Program-made: the position numbers and the translations under genes | Part shown: piece by piece, positions 1 through 8,700 of the stretch | How positions within the stretch are numbered: the stretch's first letter is position 1 | Layout of the letters: each line of letters opens with the position of its first letter | Notes under the pieces: generated by a model | What the model was told of the DNA's origin: nothing | Databases searched by the model: none | Seen by the model: the letters and a program-made list of their open reading frames with translations, nothing else | Assembly (NCBI GenBank): GCA_902826335.1 | Contig: CADEEL010000006.1 | Span: 46,216 to 110,215, forward strand | DNA from: an uncultured Alphaproteobacteria bacterium | GTDB lineage: Bacteria; Pseudomonadota; Alphaproteobacteria; Caulobacterales; Aquidulcibacteraceae | Direction of reading: 5' to 3' | Length of the DNA stretch: 64,000 bases

Positions 1-561
1 GCCGGCACGTCAAAGACGTTGTCGCGCGGGGAAGTCGCGCGCTCGCACTCCAAGCTGTACAAGCAGAAGGGCACGGGCCGGGCCCGCCACGGCAGCGCCA
101 ACGCGCCGATCTTCAGAGGCGGCGGCCATGCCCACAACATCCATCCGCGCGATCATGAAATCGGTTTGCCGAAAAAAGTGCGGGCGATGGCGCTGAAGCA
201 CGCGCTGTCATCCAAGGCGCTGTCCAAGGAGCTCGTCGTCGTCGATGCCCTGAAGCTCAAGGAAGCCAAGACCAAGACGCTGAAGGCGATGCTCGAAAAG
301 CTGGGCGCGACCAATGCGCTGTTTATCGGCGGAGCGGAGCTTGAAGAGAATTTCGCGCTCGCGGCGCGCAATCTTCACGAGATCGACGTGCTCCCGAGCG
401 CCGGCCTTAACGTGTATGACATCCTGCGCCGGCGCCATCTCGTTTTGAGCACCGACGCAATCGCGGCGATCAATGCGCGCTTCGGCGCCGAGGCCGCCGC
501 GCCGAAAAAGCCTGCGCCCGCCAAGAAGGCCGCCGTCAGCGATGAAGGAGCGGCGCAATGA
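1..561 (+). CDS. rplD: 50S ribosomal protein L4 (5' truncated by window edge)
   Basis: L4 is a large-subunit protein whose extended loop lines the peptide exit tunnel. The frame is open from base 1 and 186 residues are visible. Against a usual length of about 205 the first ~20 residues lie outside the window. The loop signature KGTGRARHG...FRGGGHAHN is present at the start of the visible part. The C-terminus ends in an Ala/Lys-rich tail ([12 protein letters not shown]). The stop overlaps the rplW start by 4 bp (ATGA), which is normal for the S10 operon. Confidence 0.97.
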   Translation, partial: AGTSKTLSRGEVARSHSKLYKQKGTGRARHGSANAPIFRGGGHAHNIHPRDHEIGLPKKVRAMALKHALSSKALSKELVVVDALKLKEAKTKTLKAMLEKLGATNALFIGGAELEENFALAARNLHEIDVLPSAGLNVYDILRRRHLVLSTDAIAAINARFGAEAAAPKKPAPAKKAAVSDEGAAQ

Positions 562-851
562 GCATGCTCAAGCATTATGGCGTGATCCTCGCGCCGGTGA
601 TCACGGAAAAATCCACCCTGCTCTCGGAGCAAAACAAGGTGGTGTTCCGCGTGCCGCTCGAAGCCAGCAAGACGGACGTGAAAGAGGCGGTCGAGGCGCT
701 CTTCAAGGTGAAGGTGCGCGCCGTGAACACGCTGCGCGTCAAGGGCAAGACCAAACGCTTCCGCGGCCGGGAAGGCCAGCGCAGCGAACGCAAGAAGGCG
801 ATCGTGACGCTCGCGGAAGGCCACTCCATCGACGTGACGACGGGGCTTTAA
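558..851 (+). CDS. rplW: 50S ribosomal protein L23
   Basis: L23 sits at the polypeptide exit of the large subunit and docks trigger factor and SRP. It has 97 residues, the normal size, and opens with the family signature [14 protein letters not shown]. The basic, unstructured loop ([18 protein letters not shown]) follows in the second half. It overlaps rplD by 4 bp and ends 3 bp before rplB, so it is translated as part of the S10 operon. Confidence 0.98.
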   Translation: MSMLKHYGVILAPVITEKSTLLSEQNKVVFRVPLEASKTDVKEAVEALFKVKVRAVNTLRVKGKTKRFRGREGQRSERKKAIVTLAEGHSIDVTTGL

Positions 852-854
852 GTC

Positions 855-1691
855 ATGGCGCTCAAGCAATTCCGCCCGACCTCGCCTGGCCGTCGTCAGC
901 TGGTGATCGTCGATCGCGGCGAACTTTATAAGGGCAAGCCCGTCAAGGCGCTGACCGAGGGGCTCACCAAGTCCGGCGGGCGCAACAATATGGGCCGCGT
1001 CACTGCGTTCCGTCATGGCGGGGGCCATAAGCGCGCCTATCGCCTGGTCGATTTCAAGCGCCGCAAATGGAACGTGGCCGCGACGGTTGAGCGGCTCGAA
1101 TACGATCCAAACCGCACCGCATTCATCGCGCTCATCAAATATGCGGATGGCGAACTCGCCTACATTCTCGCGCCGCAACGCCTCAAGGCCGGCGATACGG
1201 TGATCGCGTCGGACAAGGCGGACGTGAAGCCCGGCAACGCAATGCCGCTGAAGGCCGTTCCGGTCGGCACCATCGTTCACAATGTCGAGCTGAAGCCCGG
1301 CAAGGGCGGGCAGATGGCGCGCGCGGCGGGCTCCTACGTTCAAGTGATTGGGCGTGACGCGGGCTATGCCCAGCTGCGTTTGTCGAGCGGTGAATTGCGC
1401 ATGGTGCCGGACGTGTGCATGGCCACGATCGGCGCCGTGTCCAACCCCGACAATATGAACGAGAACTGGGGCAAGGCCGGCCGTTCGATCTGGCTGGGCA
1501 AGAAGCCATCCGTGCGCGGCGTGGCCATGAACCCGGTCGATCACCCGCACGGGGGCGGGGAAGGCAAAACCAGCGGCGGGCGCCATCCCGTCACGCCCTG
1601 GGGCAAGAAAACGCGCGGACCCAAGACGCGCAAAACCAAGCCCTCCGATCGTCTCATCATCCGGCGCCGCGGCGCCAAGAAGTCGAGCTAG
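855..1691 (+). CDS. rplB: 50S ribosomal protein L2
   Basis: L2 is a primary 23S rRNA binder needed for subunit association and peptidyl transfer. The 278-residue length is typical. The hallmark C-terminal segment [14 protein letters not shown], with the conserved histidine near residue 230, is intact, followed by the basic tail [17 protein letters not shown] 403-residue open frame lies antisense to it (375-1586) and is a compositional shadow. rpsS starts 4 bp after its stop. Confidence 0.99.
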   Translation: MALKQFRPTSPGRRQLVIVDRGELYKGKPVKALTEGLTKSGGRNNMGRVTAFRHGGGHKRAYRLVDFKRRKWNVAATVERLEYDPNRTAFIALIKYADGELAYILAPQRLKAGDTVIASDKADVKPGNAMPLKAVPVGTIVHNVELKPGKGGQMARAAGSYVQVIGRDAGYAQLRLSSGELRMVPDVCMATIGAVSNPDNMNENWGKAGRSIWLGKKPSVRGVAMNPVDHPHGGGEGKTSGGRHPVTPWGKKTRGPKTRKTKPSDRLIIRRRGAKKSS

Positions 1692-1695
1692 TCCG

Positions 1696-1968
1696 ATGCC
1701 GCGTTCTGTATGGAAAGGCCCGTTCGTCGATGGCTATCTGCTTGCGAAGGCGGAAAAGCTGCAAGGCGGGCGCGGCGCCATCAAGACCTGGTCGCGCCGC
1801 TCGACCATCATGCCGCAATTCGTCGGCCTCACCTTTCAGGTGCACAATGGCAAGACCTTCATTCCCGTCGCCGTGAGCGAGGAAATGGTCGGCCACAAGC
1901 TCGGCGAGTTCTCGCCGACGCGCACCTATCACGGCCATGGCGCGGATAAGAAGGCCAAGCGCAAATGA
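1696..1968 (+). CDS. rpsS: 30S ribosomal protein S19
   Basis: S19 forms a complex with S13 in the head of the small subunit and contacts the A-site tRNA region. It has 90 residues, with the classical [11 protein letters not shown] opening, the central [11 protein letters not shown] segment and the [11 protein letters not shown] end. The stop overlaps the rplV start by 4 bp (ATGA at 1965-1968). Length and motifs leave no real alternative. Confidence 0.98.
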   Translation: MPRSVWKGPFVDGYLLAKAEKLQGGRGAIKTWSRRSTIMPQFVGLTFQVHNGKTFIPVAVSEEMVGHKLGEFSPTRTYHGHGADKKAKRK

Positions 1969-2363
1969 GCAAGCCCGAAGCCCCTCCAAAGCAGGCCGCC
2001 AACGAGTCGCGCGCCGTGCTGCGCACGTTGCGCGTCAGCCCGCAAAAGCTCAATCTGGTGGCCCAGTCGATCCGCGGCCTCTCGGCCGAGAAGGCGGTCA
2101 ATGAACTCGCCTTTTCGCGCAAGCGCATCGCCAAGGATGTGCTCAAATGCCTGCGCTCGGCCATCGCCAACGCCGAAAACAACCATGATCTCGATATCGA
2201 CGCGCTGGTGGTGGCGCAGGCTCATGTCGGCAAGAACATCACCATGAAGCGGATGCGTCCGCGCGCGCGCGGGCGCGGCGCCGGCATCCAGAAACTATTC
2301 TCTCAAGTCACCATTGTGCTGCGCGATTCTTCGAAGACGCCAGCGCCGGCGGAGGCCGTCTAA
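1965..2363 (+). CDS. rplV: 50S ribosomal protein L22
   Basis: L22 contacts all six domains of 23S rRNA and its beta-hairpin narrows the exit tunnel. It has 132 residues, with [17 protein letters not shown] near the N-terminus and the tunnel hairpin region [15 protein letters not shown] near residues 90-105. A ~12-residue N-terminal extension ([12 protein letters not shown]) precedes the core. It overlaps rpsS by 4 bp and shares one base with rpsC (TAATG), so it is translationally coupled on both sides. Confidence 0.98.
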   Translation: MSKPEAPPKQAANESRAVLRTLRVSPQKLNLVAQSIRGLSAEKAVNELAFSRKRIAKDVLKCLRSAIANAENNHDLDIDALVVAQAHVGKNITMKRMRPRARGRGAGIQKLFSQVTIVLRDSSKTPAPAEAV

Positions 2364-3169
2364 TGGGTCAAAAAGTCAATCCGATCGGCCTGCGCCTGGG
2401 CATCAACCGCACCTGGGACAGCCGCTGGTACGCCAGCGCCGGCGAATATGCGCGCTTGCTCCATGAAGACATCAAAATCCGCAAATATCTGCGCGATAAG
2501 CTCTCGGCCGCCGGCATTTCGAAGATCATCATCGAGCGGCCGCTGAAGAAGTGCCGGGTGACGATCCTGACCGCCAAGCCGGGCGTGGTGATCGGCAAGA
2601 AGGGCGCGGACATCGAAAAGCTCCGCAAGGAGCTGGCGCGCATGGCGCCGGGCACGGAAGTGTTCTTGAACCTTGTCGAGGTGCGCAAGCCGGAGACGGA
2701 CGCAACCCTGGTCGCCGAAGGCGTGGCGCAGCAATTGGAGCGCCGCGTCGCGTTCCGCCGCGCCATGAAGCGGGCGATGCAATCGGCGATGCGCCTTGGC
2801 GCGCAAGGCATCCGCATCAACGTGTCCGGCCGTCTCGGCGGGGCGGAAATCGCGCGCATGGAATGGTATCGCGAAGGCCGCGTGCCGCTGCATACGCTGC
2901 GCGCGGATGTCGATTACGGCTTCTGCGAAGCCAAGACGGCGTATGGCCAGATCGGCGTCAAAGTCTGGATTTTCAAAGGCGAAATCCTTGAGCACGATCC
3001 GATGGCGCAAGATCGCCGCGCGCTCGACACGGGTGAAAACCGCGAACGGCGCGATCGCGATCGCCCGGCGCGCGCCGATGAACGTGGGCCCGGCGGCGAT
3101 CGTGAGCAGCGTCGCGGACGCCCGCGCCGCGCGCGCGAAGATGCGCCGGCGGACGCCGAGGGGGTCTAG
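2363..3169 (+). CDS. rpsC: 30S ribosomal protein S3 with long charged C-terminal tail
   Basis: S3 lies at the mRNA entry channel and helps unwind structured mRNA. The KH domain signature [17 protein letters not shown] is at residues ~75-91, and the C-terminal domain runs to VWIFKGEIL. The protein is 268 residues against about 233 in E. coli. The excess is residues ~212-268, a low-complexity tail dominated by Arg, Asp, Glu, Gly and Pro (for example [19 protein letters not shown]). Such tails occur in alphaproteobacterial S3, but this one is long. It abuts rplP with no spacer. Confidence 0.97.
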   Translation: MGQKVNPIGLRLGINRTWDSRWYASAGEYARLLHEDIKIRKYLRDKLSAAGISKIIIERPLKKCRVTILTAKPGVVIGKKGADIEKLRKELARMAPGTEVFLNLVEVRKPETDATLVAEGVAQQLERRVAFRRAMKRAMQSAMRLGAQGIRINVSGRLGGAEIARMEWYREGRVPLHTLRADVDYGFCEAKTAYGQIGVKVWIFKGEILEHDPMAQDRRALDTGENRERRDRDRPARADERGPGGDREQRRGRPRRAREDAPADAEGV

Positions 3170-3586
3170 ATGCTGCAGCCTAAGAAAACCAAGTTCCGCC
3201 GGGCGCATAAGGGCCGCATCCACGGCCTCGCGACTTCTGGCGCGGCGCTCAATTTCGGCTCCTATGGCCTCAAGGCGCTGGAGCCCGAGCGCGTCACCGC
3301 GCGCCAGATCGAAGCGGCGCGCCGCGCGATTACGCGTGAGATGAAGCGCCAGGGCAAGGTGTGGATTCGCATCTTCCCGGATGTGCCAGTGTCGAAAAAA
3401 CCCACCGAAGTGCGCATGGGCTCGGGCAAGGGCGCGGTCGAGTTCTGGGCCGCGCGCGTCAAGCCCGGCCGCATCATGTTCGAGATCGATGGCGTGCCGG
3501 ATGCGGTCGCGCGCGAAAGCCTGCGCCTTGGCGCGGGCAAGCTGCCGGTGCGCACGCGCATCGTGACGCGCTTGGAGGGTCAATGA
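3170..3586 (+). CDS. rplP: 50S ribosomal protein L16
   Basis: L16 binds near the A-site and helps organise the peptidyl-transferase centre. It has 138 residues, the normal length. It opens with [16 protein letters not shown], carries [19 protein letters not shown] in the middle and [19 protein letters not shown] in the second half. The ATG follows the rpsC stop directly. Its own stop (TGA 3584-3586) overlaps the double ATG of rpmC. Confidence 0.98.
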   Translation: MLQPKKTKFRRAHKGRIHGLATSGAALNFGSYGLKALEPERVTARQIEAARRAITREMKRQGKVWIRIFPDVPVSKKPTEVRMGSGKGAVEFWAARVKPGRIMFEIDGVPDAVARESLRLGAGKLPVRTRIVTRLEGQ

Positions 3587-3804
3587 TGCCCGGTGACATG
3601 AAAATCGCCGATGTGCGGAAGTTTGATGAGGGCAAGCTCAAGGATGAGCTCGTTCGGCTGCGCAAGGAGCAGTTCAATCTGCGCTTCCAGCAGGCGACGG
3701 GACAATTGGAGAAGCCTTCGCGCATCAAGGATGTGCGCCGCGATATCGCGCGCGTGGAAACCGTGCTGCGCGAACAGGCCAATCGCGCTGACGCGCGCGC
3801 TTGA
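3586..3804 (+). CDS. rpmC: 50S ribosomal protein L29
   Basis: L29 is a small helical-hairpin protein at the tunnel exit. The frame contains ATGs at 3583, 3586 and 3598. A GGAGG at 3574-3578 lies 7 nt before 3586, which I prefer, while 3598 would leave a 19-nt gap. From 3586 the product has 72 residues. The core [17 protein letters not shown]...[16 protein letters not shown] is typical. It overlaps the end of rplP, as expected in the S10/spc junction. Confidence 0.95.
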   Translation: MPGDMKIADVRKFDEGKLKDELVRLRKEQFNLRFQQATGQLEKPSRIKDVRRDIARVETVLREQANRADARA

Positions 3805-3820
3805 GGATTAGGAGAAGACG

Positions 3821-4060
3821 ATGCCGCGGCGCGTGATGACCGGAACAGTGGTGAGCGATAAGGGCGACAAGACCGTCGTCGTGCAGGTGGAGCGCACCTA
3901 CCTCCATCCCGTGCTGAAAAAGACGGTGCGCCGCTCCAAGCGCTATCACGCGCACGATGAGGCGAATGGCTACAAGGTTGGCGAGCAGGTCGAGATATCG
4001 GAATGCCCGCCAAAGTCTAAACTGAAGCGTTGGGAAGTCGTTGGGCGCGTCGGCGCCTGA
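3821..4060 (+). CDS. rpsQ: 30S ribosomal protein S17
   Basis: S17 is a primary 16S rRNA binding protein with an OB fold. It has 79 residues, starting [20 protein letters not shown] and carrying the basic loop [19 protein letters not shown]. An AGGAG-type ribosome binding site lies in the 16-nt gap after rpmC. Length and motifs are standard. Confidence 0.97.
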   Translation: MPRRVMTGTVVSDKGDKTVVVQVERTYLHPVLKKTVRRSKRYHAHDEANGYKVGEQVEISECPPKSKLKRWEVVGRVGA

Positions 4061-4090
4061 AGCGGCATTTGAAGGGTTAAGGATCGCGTC

Positions 4091-4459
4091 ATGATCCAGA
4101 TGCAGAGCAATCTCGATGTCGCCGATAATTCCGGCGCCAAGCGCGTCATGTGCATCAAGGTGCTGGGCGGCTCCAAGCGCCGCTACGCCACCGTGGGCGA
4201 CATCATCGTCGTCTCGGTGAAAGAAGCGACGCCGCGCGGCCGCGTGAAGAAGGGCGATGTCCGCAAGGCGATCGTCGTGCGCGTCTCGAAGGACATCAAG
4301 CGCAAGGATGGCTCGACCATTCGCTTCGACACCAACGCCGCGGTGCTCATCAACAATCAGGGCGAGCCGATCGGCACGCGCATCTTCGGGCCGGTGCCGC
4401 GTGAGCTGCGCGCGCGCAACCAGATGAAGATCATCTCGCTGGCGCCGGAGGTGCTCTAA
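4091..4459 (+). CDS. rplN: 50S ribosomal protein L14
   Basis: L14 lies at the subunit interface and is the docking site for the anti-association factor RsfS. It has 122 residues, with [19 protein letters not shown] at the N-terminus and [10 protein letters not shown] near the end. The ATG at 4091 has an AAGG ~8 nt upstream; the more commonly annotated L14 start would be the ATG at 4100. It overlaps rplX by one base. Confidence 0.98.
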   Translation: MIQMQSNLDVADNSGAKRVMCIKVLGGSKRRYATVGDIIVVSVKEATPRGRVKKGDVRKAIVVRVSKDIKRKDGSTIRFDTNAAVLINNQGEPIGTRIFGPVPRELRARNQMKIISLAPEVL

Positions 4460-4779
4460 TGGCCGCGAAAATCAAGAAGGGCGACACGGTCATCGTGATC
4501 GCGGGCAAGGATAAGGGCCGCTCCGGCAAGGTGCTGGAGGTTCGCCCGGCGGCTGAGCGCGTTGTGGTGGACGGGGTCAATCTCGTGAAGCGCCACACCA
4601 AGCCCTCGATGGCTGATCCGCAGGGCGGCGTGAAAACCATGCCGGCCGCGCTGCACGTTTCGAATGTCGCGATGCGCGATCCCAAGACCGGCCAGGCCAC
4701 GCGTGTTGGATTCAAGGTGCTTGATGATGGCCGCAAGGTTCGCATCGCCAAGCGCTCGGGAGTTCAGATCGATGTCTGA
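4459..4779 (+). CDS. rplX: 50S ribosomal protein L24
   Basis: L24 is an early assembly initiator protein of the large subunit, placed near the tunnel exit. The 106-residue product has the KOW motif [20 protein letters not shown] at residues 4-23 and the conserved [11 protein letters not shown] segment. It shares one base with rplN and overlaps rplE by 8 bp, suggesting translational coupling. Confidence 0.98.
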   Translation: MAAKIKKGDTVIVIAGKDKGRSGKVLEVRPAAERVVVDGVNLVKRHTKPSMADPQGGVKTMPAALHVSNVAMRDPKTGQATRVGFKVLDDGRKVRIAKRSGVQIDV

Positions 4780-5326
4780 GAATTACGAACCACGTTTCAA
4801 GACGCGCTATCGCGACGCCGTTCGCAAGCAGTTGCGTGAGCAGTTCGGCTACTCGAACGACATGCAGATTCCCCGCCTCGACAAGGTGGTGATCAATATG
4901 GGCGTGGGCGAAGCGGTGGCCGATTCCAAGAAACTCAAATCCGCCATGGATGCGCTGACCTTGATCGCCGGCCAAAAGCCGGTGTCCACGAAGTCGAAGA
5001 AGTCGATCGCGAATTTCAAGATCCGCGACGGCATGGCGATCGGCTGCAAGGTCACGCTGCGCAAGGATCGCATGTACGAATTCCTGGATCGTCTGGTGAC
5101 GATCGCGCTGCCGCGCGTGAAGGATTTCCGCGGTCTCAATGGCCGCTCGTTCGACGGGCGTGGCAATTTCGCGATGGGGATCAAGGAGCACATCGTGTTC
5201 CCCGAGATCAATTACGACACCATCGATCAGATTTGGGGCATGGACATCATCGTCTGCACGACGGCGCGTACGAACGATGAAGCCAAGGCCTTGTTGAAGG
5301 AACTCGATTTCCCGTTCCGGAACTGA
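4772..5326 (+). CDS. rplE: 50S ribosomal protein L5
   Basis: L5 binds 5S rRNA and forms the central protuberance contact with S13. The open frame extends upstream into rplX, but the family start is [14 protein letters not shown] at 4772, giving 184 residues. [16 protein letters not shown] and the SRNA-contact region [18 protein letters not shown] are clear. A 54-nt gap separates it from rpsN, the largest spacer in this part of the operon. Confidence 0.97.
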   Translation: MSENYEPRFKTRYRDAVRKQLREQFGYSNDMQIPRLDKVVINMGVGEAVADSKKLKSAMDALTLIAGQKPVSTKSKKSIANFKIRDGMAIGCKVTLRKDRMYEFLDRLVTIALPRVKDFRGLNGRSFDGRGNFAMGIKEHIVFPEINYDTIDQIWGMDIIVCTTARTNDEAKALLKELDFPFRN

Positions 5327-5380
5327 TGCGCGGCCGGCCCGGCCGAGCGTCCACCCCGGAACAGAGCGGAGAATAAGTGA

Positions 5381-5686
5381 ATGGCGAAGACAAGCTCAGT
5401 GGAGCGCAACGAAAAGCGCAAGCGCCTCGCGAAGAAGTTCGCGGCGCGCCGCGCCAAGCTGAAAGCCGTGGCGATCGATGAAGCGCTGCCGCCGGAGGAG
5501 CGTTTCCGCGCCCGCCTCAAGCTGGCGGAGTTGCCGCGCAACGCCTCGCCCACGCGCTATCGCAATCGCTGCGAGCTATCGGGGCGCCCGCGCGGTTTTT
5601 ACCGCAAGCTGAAATTGTCGCGCATCGCGCTCAGGGACTTGGCCTCGAAGGGGCAAGTGCCGGGCATGGTCAAGTCGAGTTGGTGA
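5381..5686 (+). CDS. rpsN: 30S ribosomal protein S14 (zinc-independent long form)
   Basis: S14 assembles late into the head of the small subunit. It has 101 residues and ends with [20 protein letters not shown]. Only one cysteine is present, so the CXXC zinc ribbon of the short form is absent. This is the C-minus long paralogue usual in Proteobacteria. AGCGGAGAATAAGTGA upstream supplies a GGAG ribosome binding site. Confidence 0.97.
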   Translation: MAKTSSVERNEKRKRLAKKFAARRAKLKAVAIDEALPPEERFRARLKLAELPRNASPTRYRNRCELSGRPRGFYRKLKLSRIALRDLASKGQVPGMVKSSW

Positions 5687-5696
5687 GGGGCAGGCC

Positions 5697-6092
5697 ATGA
5701 ATCTGAATGACCCCTTGGGCGATATGCTGACGCGCATCCGCAACGCGCAATTGCGCGGCCGGAGCACGGTGACGACGCCAGCCTCGAAGCTGCGCGCGCG
5801 CGTGCTGGATGTGCTGATCGAGGAAGGCTTCATCCGCGCCTATGGCGAGGTGGAGAAGGACGGCAAGGCCGAGTTTGAAATCCAGCTCAAGTATTTCGAA
5901 GGCGCGCCGGTGATCTCTGAGATCAAGCGCGTGTCGAAGCCGGGCCGGCGCGTCTATTCATCGATCAAGGACTTGTCGCTCGTGCGCAACGGCCTTGGCG
6001 TGTCCATTCTGTCGACGCCGAAGGGTGTGATGAGCGATGCGGCCGCGCGCGCTCAGAACGTCGGCGGCGAAATTCTCTGTCGGGTGTATTGA
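5697..6092 (+). CDS. rpsH: 30S ribosomal protein S8
   Basis: S8 is a primary 16S rRNA binder and, in enterobacteria, the translational repressor of the spc operon. It has 131 residues, with [18 protein letters not shown] at the start and the C-terminal signature [20 protein letters not shown]. It is 10 nt from rpsN and 1 nt from rplF. I could not identify an S8 autoregulatory site in the rplE leader by eye. Confidence 0.98.
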   Translation: MNLNDPLGDMLTRIRNAQLRGRSTVTTPASKLRARVLDVLIEEGFIRAYGEVEKDGKAEFEIQLKYFEGAPVISEIKRVSKPGRRVYSSIKDLSLVRNGLGVSILSTPKGVMSDAAARAQNVGGEILCRVY

Positions 6093-6093
6093 G

Positions 6094-6627
6094 ATGTCCC
6101 GCGTTGGCAAAAAACCCATTCCCACGCCGGCGGGCGTTTCCGTGGCGGTGCAGGGCCAGTCGGTGAGCGTGAAGGGCCCCAAGGGCGCGCTTTCGTTCCG
6201 TGCGCCCGATGAAGTGTCCATCGCGCACGCCAATGGCGAGATCACCGTGTCGCCGCGCCATGAAACGCAGCGCTCGCGCGCCATGTGGGGCATGGCGCGC
6301 GCGATCCTGGCCAATCAGGTCAAGGGCGTGACTGAGGGGTTCGAGAAGACGCTGGAGCTCACCGGCGTCGGTTATCGCGCGGCGATGCAAGGCAAGAATT
6401 TGCAGCTGCAATTGGGCATGAGCCACGACGTGGTCTATGAACCGCCCGAGGGCGTGACGCTCGCCACGCCGCGGCCCGTGGAGATCAAGGTGAGCGGCGC
6501 GGACGCGCAAGTCGTCGGCCAGGTGGCGGCGGAAATCCGCTCCTACCGCCCGCCCGAGCCCTACAAGGGCAAGGGCGTCAAGTATGCGGGCGAGCGCATC
6601 CGGCGCAAGGAAGGCAAGAAGAAGTAG
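6094..6627 (+). CDS. rplF: 50S ribosomal protein L6
   Basis: L6 supports the sarcin-ricin loop region and the factor-binding site. The start at [12 protein letters not shown] (6094) is one base after the rpsH stop and gives 177 residues; the frame upstream is overlap with rpsH. The end [20 protein letters not shown] carries the conserved C-terminal signature (PYKGKG...Y). Nothing is unusual about the gene. Confidence 0.98.
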   Translation: MSRVGKKPIPTPAGVSVAVQGQSVSVKGPKGALSFRAPDEVSIAHANGEITVSPRHETQRSRAMWGMARAILANQVKGVTEGFEKTLELTGVGYRAAMQGKNLQLQLGMSHDVVYEPPEGVTLATPRPVEIKVSGADAQVVGQVAAEIRSYRPPEPYKGKGVKYAGERIRRKEGKKK

Positions 6628-6634
6628 GCGCGCC

Positions 6635-6997
6635 ATGAAAACCACGAATTTCAAATTCGATCGCCGCGCCCAGCGCAACCGGTCCCGGCTGAAGAAGTCG
6701 GCGAACGGGCGCCCGCGTCTGTCGGTGTTCCGCTCCTCGAAGAACATTTCGGTGCAGATCATCGACGATGAAGGCGGCCGCACGCTGGCGGCGGCCTCTT
6801 CGTTGGAGGAAGCGTTCCGCAAGAAGCACAAAAAGGGCGCCGACAAGGAAGCCGCCGCCGCGATCGGGAAGTTGATCGCCGAGCGGGCCAAGGCGCAAAA
6901 AATCACGAGCGTCGTGTTCGATCGCGGCGCCTATCTGTTTCACGGCCGCGTCAAGGCGCTGGCTGACGCCGCCCGTGAGGGCGGTCTCGAATTCTAG
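6635..6997 (+). CDS. rplR: 50S ribosomal protein L18
   Basis: L18 binds 5S rRNA and brings it into the large subunit together with L5. From [20 protein letters not shown] it has 120 residues. The core signature [20 protein letters not shown] and the end [20 protein letters not shown] are typical. It lies 7 nt after rplF and 12 nt before the chosen rpsE start. Confidence 0.97.
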   Translation: MKTTNFKFDRRAQRNRSRLKKSANGRPRLSVFRSSKNISVQIIDDEGGRTLAAASSLEEAFRKKHKKGADKEAAAAIGKLIAERAKAQKITSVVFDRGAYLFHGRVKALADAAREGGLEF

Positions 6998-7009
6998 AGG
7001 CGTTTGAGC

Positions 7010-7693
7010 ATGAGCGACGAAATCACCAACCCGCCGAGCGCCGAAGGCGCCCCGCCCGCCGAGCAGCCGCGCAGCCGCGGTCCGCGTGGGCCGCGTCGCG
7101 GCGCGGGCGGCGGGGACCGCGGCCGGCGCGATGACCGGCGCGGACGCGACTCCAATGAAGAGCGCGACAGCGAGTTCGTGGACAAGCTCGTCGCCATCAA
7201 CCGCGTCGCCAAGGTCGTGAAGGGCGGCAAGAATTTCGCGTTCGCCGCGCTGGTCGTCGTCGGCGACAAGAAAGGCCGCGTCGGCTATGGCCACGGCAAG
7301 GCGCGCGAAGTGCCGGAAGCCATTCGCAAGGCCACGGAAGAAGCCAAGAAGTCCCTTATCCGCGTGCCATTGCGCGAGGGGCGCACGCTTCATCATGACG
7401 GGCGCGGGCGCTGGGGCGCCGGCAAGATCATGCTGCGCGCCGCGCCGGCGGGCACGGGCCTCATCGTTGGCGGGCCGATGCGCGCCGTGCTTGAAGCGCT
7501 GGGCGTGTCGGACGTGGTCGGCAAAAGCCAAGGCTCGTCCAATCCTTACAACATGGTGCGCGCGACGTTTGATGCGCTAAAGCAGCAGACCAGCCCGCGC
7601 CATGTCGCCAATCGGCGCGGCCTTAAAGTGTCCGATATCGTGGCGCGCCGTAAGGATGGCGCGAGCCTCGGCGACGTTGCGTCGGAAGGGTGA
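7010..7693 (+). CDS. rpsE: 30S ribosomal protein S5 with Arg/Gly-rich N-terminal extension
   Basis: S5 shapes the mRNA entry site and decoding accuracy. I take the ATG at 7010 (GAGG at 6997-7000, 9 nt away) over an in-frame TTG at 7004. The product has 227 residues against about 166 in E. coli. Residues ~1-55 are an extension rich in Pro, Arg, Gly and Asp ([20 protein letters not shown]). The S5 core then starts at [18 protein letters not shown]. The loop [14 protein letters not shown] and C-terminal [16 protein letters not shown] are intact. Confidence 0.97.
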   Translation: MSDEITNPPSAEGAPPAEQPRSRGPRGPRRGAGGGDRGRRDDRRGRDSNEERDSEFVDKLVAINRVAKVVKGGKNFAFAALVVVGDKKGRVGYGHGKAREVPEAIRKATEEAKKSLIRVPLREGRTLHHDGRGRWGAGKIMLRAAPAGTGLIVGGPMRAVLEALGVSDVVGKSQGSSNPYNMVRATFDALKQQTSPRHVANRRGLKVSDIVARRKDGASLGDVASEG

Positions 7694-7698
7694 TCGAC

Positions 7699-7914
7699 AT
7701 GGCCAAGAAACCCGCCGCCGCGGCCGGCAAGATCGAAAAGAACAAAATCAAGGTGAAGCGCATCGGCAGCCCGATCCGGCGCGAAGCGAGCCAAGCCGCT
7801 ACGATGCGCGGGCTAGGGCTTTCGCGCGCGGGCCAGATTGTGGTTCTTGAAGATACGCCCGCCGTGCGCGGCATGGTGCGCAAGGTTCAGCATTTGGTGC
7901 AGGTCGTTGATTAG
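7699..7914 (+). CDS. rpmD: 50S ribosomal protein L30
   Basis: L30 is a small protein on the large-subunit surface. The ATG at 7699 has GGAAGGG 8 nt upstream and is preferred over an in-frame GTG at 7690. It gives 71 residues, of which the first ~17 are a basic extension before [12 protein letters not shown]. The family core [20 protein letters not shown] follows. Its TAG stop (7912-7914) is the first three bases of a 75-bp inverted repeat, so the repeat begins exactly at the end of the gene. Confidence 0.95.
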   Translation: MAKKPAAAAGKIEKNKIKVKRIGSPIRREASQAATMRGLGLSRAGQIVVLEDTPAVRGMVRKVQHLVQVVD

Positions 7915-7986
7915 AGCGGCGGGCTTTAAATTCGCCTCACCGTGATGGCGGGCGGGGAGCGAATTCAAAGTCCATAAGCCGCTCTA
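7912..7986. repeat. Palindromic element (AGAGC type) inside the spc operon
   Basis: Perfect 9-bp outer arms TAGAGCGGC (7912-7920) and GCCGCTCTA (7978-7986) enclose a second pair, CTTTAAATTCGC (7924-7935) and GCGAATTCAAAG (7959-7970), with one mismatch. The transcript would fold into a long imperfect hairpin. It shares AGAGC/GCTCT boundaries with elements at 28973 and 54224. There is no T-run after the stem, so it is not a classical terminator. Confidence 0.85.
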
Positions 7987-8000
7987 GGAATTTTTGGTTC

Positions 8001-8076
8001 TAATGTCTCTTGTGGACTTGAAATGCGATACTCCAATGATCCCCGGGGTGGATCGCATTTCAAGTCCGAGACATTA
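8001..8076. repeat. Large perfect inverted repeat upstream of rplO
   Basis: The outer arms TAATGTCTC (8001-8009) and GAGACATTA (8068-8076) flank the inner arms GGACTTGAAATGCGAT (8014-8029) and ATCGCATTTCAAGTCC (8052-8067), which are 16 bp and perfect. The loop contains CCCCGGGG (8041-8048), itself a palindrome. Together with the element at 7912 it fills the 182-bp rpmD-rplO gap. It ends 20 bp before the rplO start. Function is unknown; mRNA processing, attenuation or a mobile palindrome are possible. Confidence 0.85.
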
Positions 8077-8096
8077 GGCTGACGGAGCTTAGGAAA

Positions 8097-8576
8097 ATGC
8101 GTCTCAATCAATTGAAGGATCGCCCCGGCGCCTCGAAAGCGAAAATGCGCGTGGGCCGCGGCGTCGGCTCCGGCAAGGGCAAGACGGCCGGCCGCGGCGT
8201 CAAGGGGCAGAAGTCGCGCGGCGGCGTCTCGATCAATGGGTTCGAGGGCGGCCAGATGCCGATCCACATGCGCATGCCCAAGCGCGGCTTCAATTCCATG
8301 AACCGCGCCAATCTCGCGTGGGTCAATCTCGGCCGAATTCAAAAAGCCATTGACGCCAAGAAGCTCGACCCCAAGGGCGAGGTCACCGAGGCGGTGCTGG
8401 CTGGCGCAGGCCTTGTGCGGCGCAAGAACGATGGCGTGCGCCTCCTTGCGCAAGGCGCACTGAAGACCAAAGTGACATTCGTCGTCACCGGCGCGTCGGC
8501 CGCCGCTATCGAGGCGGTGAAGAAGGCGGGCGGGGCCGTGAATTTGCTGAAGCCGGCGGCGCCGGCGGCGGATTAG
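8097..8576 (+). CDS. rplO: 50S ribosomal protein L15
   Basis: L15 is a late-assembly large-subunit protein. It has 159 residues, with the Gly/Arg-rich N-terminus [19 protein letters not shown] and [18 protein letters not shown], both diagnostic. A GGAG at 8084-8087 lies 9 nt before the ATG, just outside the preceding inverted repeat, so the binding site itself is not sequestered. secY follows after 124 nt in which I see no gene. Confidence 0.98.
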   Translation: MRLNQLKDRPGASKAKMRVGRGVGSGKGKTAGRGVKGQKSRGGVSINGFEGGQMPIHMRMPKRGFNSMNRANLAWVNLGRIQKAIDAKKLDPKGEVTEAVLAGAGLVRRKNDGVRLLAQGALKTKVTFVVTGASAAAIEAVKKAGGAVNLLKPAAPAAD

Positions 8577-8700
8577 GCCGCGCCCCGCGCCTGGGGCGCT
8601 GTCGCACGCACGGCGCGGCGGCGAGGATCGCCTCGGCCCTCGCGCTGAGCCCATTTTCTTCCCGCCGCTCGTGGGCGTGGACCTGGAGTGATCGCGCCAC

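Noticed and set aside
375..1586. 403-codon open frame antisense to rplW/rplB
   Set aside because: It lies opposite highly conserved ribosomal genes, has no ribosome binding site or domain, and long antisense frames are expected in GC-rich DNA.
2360..3583. 407-codon open frame antisense to rpsC/rplP
   Set aside because: Composition is dominated by Arg, Ala and His typical of a shadow frame; the sense genes are certain.
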